Shown: positions 57,863 through 64,000 of the stretch, in pieces
Numbering within the stretch: position 1 is the stretch's first letter
Layout: each line of letters opens with the position of its first letter
NCBI RefSeq assembly: GCF_001858325.1
Contig: NZ_MBPP01000001.1
Coordinates: 288,610 to 352,609, forward strand
Length of the DNA stretch: 64,000 nt
Source: Marinobacter sp. AC-23
Lineage (GTDB): Bacteria > Pseudomonadota > Gammaproteobacteria > Pseudomonadales > Oleiphilaceae
Direction of reading: 5' to 3'
Translations under genes and position numbers: made by a program
The notes under the pieces: generated by a model
Database searches by the model: none
What the model saw: only the letters and a program-made list of their open reading frames with translations
Told to the model about the DNA's origin: nothing

Positions 57863-58525
57863 TTAATTTTGAACGGATTTTGCCTTGGCTTCCGGATGAA
57901 TTTCCCGGAACAATATGTGATCTTCGAAACCACCCAGGCGAATTTTCCCAAGACTGCGGAAACCTTCCGACTCGTAAAATGGCAAATAGCGACTATTGCC
58001 GGTATCCAGGACCAGCCCCGTTCCTCGCGGATTATCTGCACAAAGCCGCTGAACAGCTCTTAGCAAATGCCGGCCGTAACCACGGTTCTGATATTTAGGG
58101 TTAACCCCCATCAATGGCAACTGGTGCGCCAACGGCTGAGGCAACATGGCACGTATTTTCTCGTGATAATCCAGGTAACGGCGGGTAGAGGCAAAGCCTG
58201 CCGTTAACACCATGCGAATCCTCCAGCTAAGCTGACTTGCCAAATTCAACCGCAAATCCGGATCGCCAATGAACGCCACGGCAACAAGCGAATCGTTGAC
58301 CATCACGCCGACTGCTTCCTGATCCAGTTCAAAATAGAGATCAACCAGTTCACGTACCGTGGCGCGAACACGCTGGTTATAGCCAGGTTTTCGGTGATTG
58401 AACAGATACTGAAACGTTGGTTCGTTTCGGTAAGCATCATACAGAATCGATCTGGCTTCGTTCAAAGCACTGATGTCCAGGCGGACAATAACCGGTTCCG
58501 GTTTGTTATCGCTGTCGCTACTCAT
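57863..58525 (-). CDS. GNAT-family N-acetyltransferase
   Basis: 220 residues with the acetyl-CoA-binding motif A: LAHQLPLMGVNPKYQNRGYGRHLLRAVQRLCADNPRGTGLVLDTGNSRYLPFYESEGFRSLGKIRLGG, where QNRGYGRHLL is the pyrophosphate loop. The N-terminal part (IVRLDISALNEARSILYDAYRNEP) fits the family. Substrate unknown. It is 26 bp from the glutathione reductase on the same strand, so probably cotranscribed. Confidence 0.88.
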   Translation of the reverse strand: MSSDSDNKPEPVIVRLDISALNEARSILYDAYRNEPTFQYLFNHRKPGYNQRVRATVRELVDLYFELDQEAVGVMVNDSLVAVAFIGDPDLRLNLASQLSWRIRMVLTAGFASTRRYLDYHEKIRAMLPQPLAHQLPLMGVNPKYQNRGYGRHLLRAVQRLCADNPRGTGLVLDTGNSRYLPFYESEGFRSLGKIRLGGFEDHILFREIHPEAKAKSVQN

Positions 58526-58580
58526 GCTTGCGCTCCTGCCTCTGTCCGAAGAACCTACCCCGGAACCCAGTTAGTCCGAA

Positions 58581-59111
58581 TCAGATTGCCAGTGTTAAAC
58601 GAACCGATACCCGGCCGGGTTCGCCTGCGCGGTCCAGAGCTGCTTGGTCAATCGCAACCCCATGTCTACCATTGAGCATTTCAAGCCATGCTGCAACCTC
58701 TGAATAGGGAACCGCTTCCAACCACACCCGTATAGCGCCCTCCCCACTGGGCTCAAAACGTTGCAGCGTGAGCCCGGACTCCCTTGCAGAACGAGTGACC
58801 AAGCCCATCAACGCGCGGCCATCAGCTGGCACATCTGCTGAAGCGGCGGCAGGCCCGGCGCCATTGTTGCCCAGGCGCCGGATAGCTGGTTCGTTGGATT
58901 GCATCCAGGCCGCCAGTTCTACGGCGTTTTCTTTGCTCGCAGCTGCCTGATCGTGAAATTTCGCAACCGGACTCCATACTGCGAAATAGAGAATCCCCAG
59001 AAGCACGGCAATACCTAGCACCGTAAGTGCCTGTTGGTCCCGCTTTGGGAGTTGATCATACTGGGCAATCAGCTTTCCCACTGACGGCTGCTCTTTCAGT
59101 TTCGTTAACAT
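58581..59111 (-). CDS. gspM: Type II secretion protein M
   Basis: 176 residues: an inner-membrane pseudopilus-platform protein with a short cytoplasmic tail, one membrane helix (QALTVLGIAVLLGILYFAVW), a short coiled coil, and a periplasmic ferredoxin-like domain. It shows LMGLVTRSARESGLTLQRFEPSGEGAIRVWLEAVPYSEVAAWLEML, the GspM signature. It partners GspL. It is the last gene of the cluster, and gspN is absent here. Confidence 0.9.
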   Translation of the reverse strand: MLTKLKEQPSVGKLIAQYDQLPKRDQQALTVLGIAVLLGILYFAVWSPVAKFHDQAAASKENAVELAAWMQSNEPAIRRLGNNGAGPAAASADVPADGRALMGLVTRSARESGLTLQRFEPSGEGAIRVWLEAVPYSEVAAWLEMLNGRHGVAIDQAALDRAGEPGRVSVRLTLAI

Positions 59112-59115
59112 AGCC

Positions 59116-60420
59116 TTAACCTCCGGATACCGTCAGGCGGCCACGAGCACCGCTGGGTTCGTTGACAACCGAGCCAATTTTAGCCTCAAGCCCTTGGCTC
59201 GACAGGCCATTGCGCAGAGCACTCAAGCGGTCGTAGCTTTCTGCACGCACATCCACCACCAACTCCCCTCGGGATTGGCTGTAATTTATAGAGTTGAACG
59301 TTACTGAGCCGGCCCCTGCTACATTCGCATATTGCTGGCCGGTATATTTCATGAGCGTCACAAAGTCTATATCAGGACCATCTGAACCCGCTATGCGCAA
59401 CTGCCCTTCAATCACTCGCTTTACGTTTCCGGCATGGGTTCTGCGGTCATTGGGAAAGGCCTCTCGGTAGGCGGACATAGCCTGCATCCGCATCTCCTCG
59501 GCTTGCTTTTCATAATAAAAGCCCATTCCCGCATCCAGCGCCACCTGCACCACAAACCAGACTGCCGCTACAGCAAAAAGCGGCTTCCAGGGTTTCAGGG
59601 GGCTTGTTTTACCGCCAGTTACTGAGAAATTACGCTGACACAGATTGATGGGGCGACAAAGATGGTGGTGGTGAGCATGGGCCAGCAGCTCTAGCGGCAT
59701 AAGCTCTAACGATTCGCGGCGAACAGAAAGTCGCCCGGGAACCATGAGCTCACCGAGTACGGCCTGTTGCTCTTCAAATTCAATTTCTGTGCCGTAAATC
59801 ACTACCGGGACTTCAGCAACCACGTCTTCTGAAGGCGGCACAGCCAAGGTGTGAGCAAACATGCCCAGGTTGGCAGACTGCATACTAAGCCATTCGCCGC
59901 GATCGCTGGCCATCATGGCAGATTCGCCATCCAGACAAATCGACCAACCACCATCTGTTATTGGCAGCAAGGCAGCGTCGGGATAAATAGCATCCAATCT
60001 CGCGTGGGCCCAATGACTAAACAACTCAAGCCATTGGGCCATCCTGCCCCGATCAATCGCTGCAACCCGGAATCCCTCCTGAACGTGGGGGCCGAGTGCC
60101 AGGTGAACACTATCGATATCCTGAGCTATCTGCTCTTCAACCGCGTAGGGCAAGGCCTGATTAATGAAACGGCTTTGCTTCGCAGGAATATCCGCCATAC
60201 AGAAGATGGCTTCATCACCTGGAATAAGACCTACAAGCAACACACCTTCAAGGCCGTTTTGGCTAAGTGTCTGCTCGATTGTGCTGCGGAGATCGCGGCT
60301 GCCCTGAGCCTGGGCGTCACCGCCAGCATCGTAAAGCACCCAGTTGTACAGACGGTCTTCCGGGTTTTCCCCAAGGTCCGAAAAAGGTGGCAAAGGCCGC
60401 ACATAGAGGCGATAAGACAT
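59116..60420 (-). CDS. gspL: Type II secretion protein L
   Basis: 434 residues. The N-terminal cytoplasmic actin-like domain (about 1-250) has LLVGLIPGDEAIFCMADIPAKQSRFINQALPYAVEEQIAQDIDSVHLALG, the GspL hallmark, which contacts the GspE ATPase. One membrane helix (LKPWKPLFAVAAVWFVVQVALDAGM) precedes a periplasmic domain that pairs with GspM (FPNDRRTHAGNVKRVIEGQLR). Normal length. Upstream of gspM with a 4-bp gap. Confidence 0.93.
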   Translation of the reverse strand: MSYRLYVRPLPPFSDLGENPEDRLYNWVLYDAGGDAQAQGSRDLRSTIEQTLSQNGLEGVLLVGLIPGDEAIFCMADIPAKQSRFINQALPYAVEEQIAQDIDSVHLALGPHVQEGFRVAAIDRGRMAQWLELFSHWAHARLDAIYPDAALLPITDGGWSICLDGESAMMASDRGEWLSMQSANLGMFAHTLAVPPSEDVVAEVPVVIYGTEIEFEEQQAVLGELMVPGRLSVRRESLELMPLELLAHAHHHHLCRPINLCQRNFSVTGGKTSPLKPWKPLFAVAAVWFVVQVALDAGMGFYYEKQAEEMRMQAMSAYREAFPNDRRTHAGNVKRVIEGQLRIAGSDGPDIDFVTLMKYTGQQYANVAGAGSVTFNSINYSQSRGELVVDVRAESYDRLSALRNGLSSQGLEAKIGSVVNEPSGARGRLTVSGG

Positions 60421-60422
60421 GG

Positions 60423-61445
60423 TTATCCTTCCGAGATGGTATAGGGCTCTTTGGTAATGCGATTTTTCTGTCCGGTATCCCTGTGAACCGTCCGGACATC
60501 ACCTTCCTGATTACGGAAAACCGTACTCACCATATTTACAACACGGTCATCGTAGGTAATCCTTGAAACAACTTCAAAAAAACGGGTTTGCAGCCCCAGC
60601 CCCACAGGCTTCAGGCCCAGTGCTGCGAACTCTGGGAGTGCCATAAAGTCCTGTAGGTTTTCAAAGGGCTCGTCTTTACGTTTTTCAAGAATAGACGCAG
60701 CCTGAGCTGCCGTCAGCTCATCGTGCAAGGACATCAGCACTTCCGCACTGGCGGTATTCACGTTTATACCTAATCCGCTGACCGGCAAGGTCGCCACATG
60801 AGGCCGCAACGCTACGTATATTTCTTCGGTCATCCCTTCAATTAACCGGAGTTCAGACACACTTACAAACGGCTGATTCGCAGCACGAAAACCTGGCTCT
60901 GCCATTAGGTACTGGCCGTCTTCCGCTCCGTAAGCACTGATTGTTTGATCGTTCGGATCAATCCAATCGACCAAGGCATCTACAGAAATGCCGGTAATAC
61001 CAAGAGCAATCAGTAAACGGGTAAGACGATCTTTGGTTATTGGGTCCAACTGGCCGTTGGCAGACACCAAATCATTAAGATTTATCCGCCCACCCAGGTC
61101 GTCTATCTGAACTTCCGCCACCCCGTTGGCATCCAGAGGCAAAACAGCCGCATTCATCGCCCAGAATTCATCAAGGCTGTCGACCATTAAACTGTCTTCT
61201 TTATCTTCTTCAAAGTCTCGTATCAGAATCTGGCGAGCAAAGGCCTCTGCACCCAGAGCGATGCTCCGACCTTGCTGCTGCGCCAGATAATGCCCGGCTT
61301 TGAATACTCGTATACTTTGCTGTTGGGTCATCCCCGAGGCGAGCATAACGACAAGCGCCATGGCCAGAAGCACCATGATGAGCGCCACACCCTGCTGTTT
61401 TTTTGGCCGTGCATTGGGCAGAGCCAGAGAAGAACATGTCATCAC
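60423..61445 (-). CDS. gspK: Type II secretion minor pseudopilin K
   Basis: 340 residues. A prepilin-type N-terminus (KKQQGVALIMVLLAMALVVMLASGM) with Gly before the processed Val; the +5 Glu of other pseudopilins is missing, as usual in GspK. The SAM-like domains have DLGGRINLNDLVSANGQLDPITKDRLTRLLIALGI, WIDPNDQTISAYGAEDGQYLM and GLGINVNTASAEVLMSLHDELT, typical of the family. It caps the pseudopilus tip with GspI and GspJ. It overlaps gspJ by four bases. Confidence 0.93.
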   Translation of the reverse strand: MMTCSSLALPNARPKKQQGVALIMVLLAMALVVMLASGMTQQQSIRVFKAGHYLAQQQGRSIALGAEAFARQILIRDFEEDKEDSLMVDSLDEFWAMNAAVLPLDANGVAEVQIDDLGGRINLNDLVSANGQLDPITKDRLTRLLIALGITGISVDALVDWIDPNDQTISAYGAEDGQYLMAEPGFRAANQPFVSVSELRLIEGMTEEIYVALRPHVATLPVSGLGINVNTASAEVLMSLHDELTAAQAASILEKRKDEPFENLQDFMALPEFAALGLKPVGLGLQTRFFEVVSRITYDDRVVNMVSTVFRNQEGDVRTVHRDTGQKNRITKEPYTISEG

Positions 61446-62178
61446 GACTCGTTACCCCCCTGCCCCGTGGTGCCCTCAGCAGGCGACTCTTCATCGTTTC
61501 CATCTTTCTCGTTTGGAGCCTCGTTTAGCTGATCAACCAAGCCTTGCGCACCCGAAAAATCAAAGTCCGGAAGCACAAAAACCCGCACCATCTCCCCAAA
61601 GCGCTCATGTTCAAGTGTTATTTCTATACCCAAAGGAAACGGAATATCCGGGCGACTGCCGGGGCTCAGTGCGGCCATGGACTCATCCGAGGGCCATTCT
61701 TGTTCCCAGCCGTTCTGATCGTTCAAAAACCTAAGATCGAACGCCGTAACGCCCTCAAGCAGCAACAAATCCTGACTATTATCTTCCTGGCCCTGATCCA
61801 CGGTGGGCCAGTAGCGCCTGCGCAATTCGGTGCCGGTGTACTCCCATCCAACCCTTTGCAGACTGCTGCGCCTCAGGCCCAGCGGATTACGCCAGCCTGG
61901 CGGGTCAGCATTAAAGCAAACTCATCTTCACGACTGGTCAATGCCGGTTTGAAATCACCATAAATGTCCCGGGCCGGCCGATTGACTATCTGCGTAATAT
62001 CCCGTTCCAGCAGCAACATTGCCCGCTGAACACCATCAAAACCTTCGGCAAGCTCATCAACCCGGTCACGGGACAGAATGACCCCACTCAACACTTGCCA
62101 CACGCCAATACCAATCACGGCAGTGATTGTAATAGCCACCAAAACCTCAAGAAGCGTAAACCCTCGCTGGCTCGTCAT
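61442..62178 (-). CDS. gspJ: Type II secretion minor pseudopilin J, frameshifted
   Basis: About 245 residues. N-terminus RGFTLLEVLVAITITAVIGIGVWQVL is a type IV prepilin signal with cleavage before Phe and Glu+5. ALLLERDITQIVNRPARDIYGD follows, typical of GspJ. The frame stops at 61873; adding one G to CAGGCTGG restores GWRNPLGLRRSSLQRVGWEYTGTELRRRYWPTVDQ and the rest. The C-terminus is Glu/Gly-rich (EKDGNDEESPAEGTTGQGG). Homopolymer-type single-base loss. Confidence 0.88.
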
Positions 62179-62576
62179 TTCTCACCCACAAAGGCAGAAA
62201 GCGTGTGCACAGGATATGGCTCTGAACGGCTTTCGCGATAACGGGCAACCTCTACTTCAACCCGGCGCATTTTAGGCTCGGCGGTGGCCAGTACCTTTGT
62301 GGTTACTTGCCAGCTAAATGGGCCGTAGTCTGCGTCTTTGGCATTTTCGGAGATGCCCGGCAGGTTAGGCTCCAGGCGGATTTCATTGATACGGTTTTCA
62401 GCAAGCCAGCCCGCGAGAGTTTTGTCACGGATACGCTCATAGCTGGAAATATACTGGCTACCCACCTCGGCTGCCGCTGAAGCAATCAGCCCAAACACCA
62501 GCAACGCGATCATCACCTCAATCAGCGTGAATCCGCTAGCGGATCTGGGCGAGCTTGATGGATTTTGCCTTATCAC
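62175..62576 (-). CDS. gspI: Type II secretion minor pseudopilin I
   Basis: 133 residues with prepilin signal SASGFTLIEVMIALLVFGLIASAAA and the GspI motif TLAGWLAENRINEIRLEPNLPGIS(x)-type middle. It overlaps gspH (41 bases) and gspJ (ATGA-type), as usual in gsp operons. It nucleates the GspIJK tip complex. Confidence 0.92.
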   Translation of the reverse strand: MIRQNPSSSPRSASGFTLIEVMIALLVFGLIASAAAEVGSQYISSYERIRDKTLAGWLAENRINEIRLEPNLPGISENAKDADYGPFSWQVTTKVLATAEPKMRRVEVEVARYRESRSEPYPVHTLSAFVGEK

Positions 62577-63108
62577 CAGTCGTCTGCCTCATCGCCGGGC
62601 TTCCGCCACTGAATGGGAGTGATGCCATCTGATGCCAGGGTCTGGTATAATCCGTATCACTACCAACCGTAAACTCCAGCTCAAATGGCGTGGTTTCCCC
62701 GCTGGAAAAAAACACTACATCTGGTCGGAGTTTGTCTTCAGCCGACGCCAGGCGGGGAGTGTCACTCTCAATAAATCTTGTCGCGACCAGCCACTCAGGA
62801 AACTCTCGAGCCCGGAATATACGCTCCCCGGAAGTCTGCCAATCGTTTGTTTCATCTTGAAAAGCAACAAAGCGGTACCCGTTTTCTTCAAGCAGTAACC
62901 CAAGTTCCAGGTTATTCAGTACGGACTGATCCGATGCGGTTTGCATCAATAAATACAACTCCCGCACCTCGTTCTGCAGCTCCCTCTGCTGGGAGTTCCC
63001 ACCCATGGTGAACACCGCAAGCGCGGCGAGCAGCCCAACCAGAACCAGGACAATTAATATTTCAATAAGCGTGAAACCGCTGCTGTTTCCTGGTTCGGAA
63101 GCCATCAT
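62536..63108 (-). CDS. gspH: Type II secretion pseudopilin H
   Basis: 190 residues. Prepilin signal NSSGFTLIEILIVLVLVGLLAALAVFTMGGNSQQRELQNEVREL and, further on, LGLLLEENGYRFVAFQDETNDWQ as in GspH. The C-terminal part has PFELEFTVGSDTDYTRPW. It links the GspG shaft to the IJK tip. It is three bases from gspG's stop. Confidence 0.92.
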   Translation of the reverse strand: MMASEPGNSSGFTLIEILIVLVLVGLLAALAVFTMGGNSQQRELQNEVRELYLLMQTASDQSVLNNLELGLLLEENGYRFVAFQDETNDWQTSGERIFRAREFPEWLVATRFIESDTPRLASAEDKLRPDVVFFSSGETTPFELEFTVGSDTDYTRPWHQMASLPFSGGSPAMRQTTGDKAKSIKLAQIR

Positions 63109-63111
63109 AGA

Positions 63112-63563
63112 TTAACTGCCAATGTTCCAAATACTGATATCCGCCGCGTCTCCGTCACCACCTTCCTGGCCGTCGGAACCATAAGAGTAAAGATCGTAGG
63201 CGCCTTCAGTGCCAGGACTTACATACTGAAAGTCGTTGTTCCAAGGATCTTGTGGGATGTTGTTCATATAACCGTCCGGGCTCCAGTTTTTTGGCTCTGG
63301 CTGCCGGTAGGCTTGGAGCTTAGTGCCTCAAGGCCTTGTTGCGTAGATGGATAATGGCTGTTATCCAAGCGATAGATATCCAACGCCTTTGAGATATTGG
63401 TGAGCTGCGTCTCCGCCACAGTTACCTTAGCCTGATCACTCCGGCCCATAATGTTCGGCGCGACAACCGCTACCAACAAGCCAAGAATGACCATCACGAC
63501 CATGATTTCGATAAGCGTGAAGCCTCGGCTGGATTGCGGCGTACTTAGATGTTTCGTCGTCAT
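63112..63563 (-). CDS. gspG: Type II secretion major pseudopilin G, frameshifted
   Basis: About 150 residues. Prepilin signal SSRGFTLIEIMVVMVILGLLVAVVAPNIMGRSDQAKVTVAETQLTNISKAL, LDNSHYPSTQQGLEAL, then a frame break near 63290. Adding one C to GGCAGCCAGAGCC restores PEPKNWSPDGYMNNIPQDPWNNDFQY and the calcium-site end YDLYSYGSDGQEGGDGDAADISIWN. It makes the pseudopilus shaft. The intact C-terminal domain, complete in another frame, argues for a sequencing deletion. Confidence 0.92.
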
Positions 63564-63607
63564 TATTTCACTCGTTTTTGGTTGAATTTAGGGGGGTTCT
63601 TGAGCGA

Positions 63608-64000
63608 TTACCCAACCAGGTTGCTCATGTTCAATATCGGCAACATGATGGCCATTACAATGATAAGCACCACCACGCCCATCACCAACAGCATCATGGG
63701 CTCGAACAGCCCAACAATCGCGGCAATCTTGGACTGCAGCGTGTTTTCCTGCATGTTCGCTGTACGCTCCAGCATGCTGTCCAGTTCGCCACTGGCCTCG
63801 CCACTGGCAATCATGTGCAGCATCATTGGTGGAAAGTAACCGGACTGATCCAGCGCCCGGTGCAAAGAGCCACCTTCGCTAACCTTACGTGCGGCCTCTT
63901 TCAGCTCCTGACGCAAATAGTCATTGGAAAGCACTTCTCCAGCAATTCTCATGGCATCAACCAGCGGCACACCACTGGTTGTGAGTATGCTAAGCGTACT
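63608..64000 (-). CDS. gspF: Type II secretion platform protein F, C-terminal part
   Basis: The frame is open to the window edge (at least 130 residues). It has GVPLVDAMRIAGEVLSNDYLRQELKEAARKVSEGGSLHRALDQSGYFPPMMLHMIASGEASGELDSMLERTA and a last membrane helix (MMLLVMGVVVLIIVMAIMLPILNMSN), the second repeat of GspF/PilC. It is the inner-membrane platform that works with the GspE ATPase. Confidence 0.93.
   Translation of the reverse strand, partial: STLSILTTSGVPLVDAMRIAGEVLSNDYLRQELKEAARKVSEGGSLHRALDQSGYFPPMMLHMIASGEASGELDSMLERTANMQENTLQSKIAAIVGLFEPMMLLVMGVVVLIIVMAIMLPILNMSNLVG

Overview
The window looks like a chromosomal segment of a marine gammaproteobacterium, most likely Marinobacter or a close relative. 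The type II secretion genes, the FabH, YebG and Lgt sequences, the BCCT osmolyte transporter and the PhoP/QseB-type two-component pair all fit this. The genus is an inference from gene content; no rRNA or tRNA is present to settle it.

Region 1 (1-2,750) holds the end of a flavoprotein reductase, a 47-residue exported peptide between two terminators, a LysR-regulator fragment, an LpxR-family outer-membrane lipid A deacylase and a truncated DUF6172-like gene. Region 2 (2,755-13,705) is copper handling: cusCBA efflux genes, two small Met/His-containing periplasmic proteins, a circularly permuted ATP-grasp protein, and copA-copB (Tat-exported multicopper oxidase and outer-membrane protein). Region 3 (13,700-21,000) has a Fur-box-controlled FecA-like receptor, an OprO/P porin, a CzcA remnant, a TorF-type porin and a BCCT transporter. 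Region 4 (21,100-35,000) returns to copper: a Cu(I) P-type ATPase, a ferritin-like gene and partners, lgt, a lipoprotein cytochrome c, an APC permease, a small HMA-like protein, a second copB and copA, a CopI-like cupredoxin, and a divergent response regulator/sensor kinase pair. Region 5 (35,000-58,500) is general metabolism and accessory genes: MBL hydrolase, MFS exporter, Res-Xre toxin-antitoxin, lipase-like hydrolase, nitronate monooxygenase, PQQ dehydrogenase, GST, fabH, yebG with a LexA box, a Baeyer-Villiger-type monooxygenase, a FadR-type regulator with a BASS-type transporter, a receptor/binding protein/hybrid kinase triad, glutathione reductase and a GNAT. Region 6 (58,581-64,000) is gspF(partial)-G-H-I-J-K-L-M.

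The main discovery is a repeated operator. TTCAG-N6-TTCAG (an exact 11-bp direct repeat) sits upstream of cusCBA, both small periplasmic proteins, copA-copB 1, the ferritin-like/Cu-ATPase group, the HMA-like/APC-permease group, the cupredoxin-copA-copB 2 operon and the response regulator itself. This predicts one copper regulon run by the local two-component system and brings in several genes with no known copper role.

Thirteen genes are broken by frameshifts. In every one the length is exactly one base short of an open frame (two bases short in the PQQ dehydrogenase, which has two breaks), usually in a short homopolymer. This looks like systematic base loss in sequencing rather than gene death, so I annotate them as single genes. 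The LysR, DUF6172, CzcA and phospholipase D fragments, by contrast, look truly decayed.
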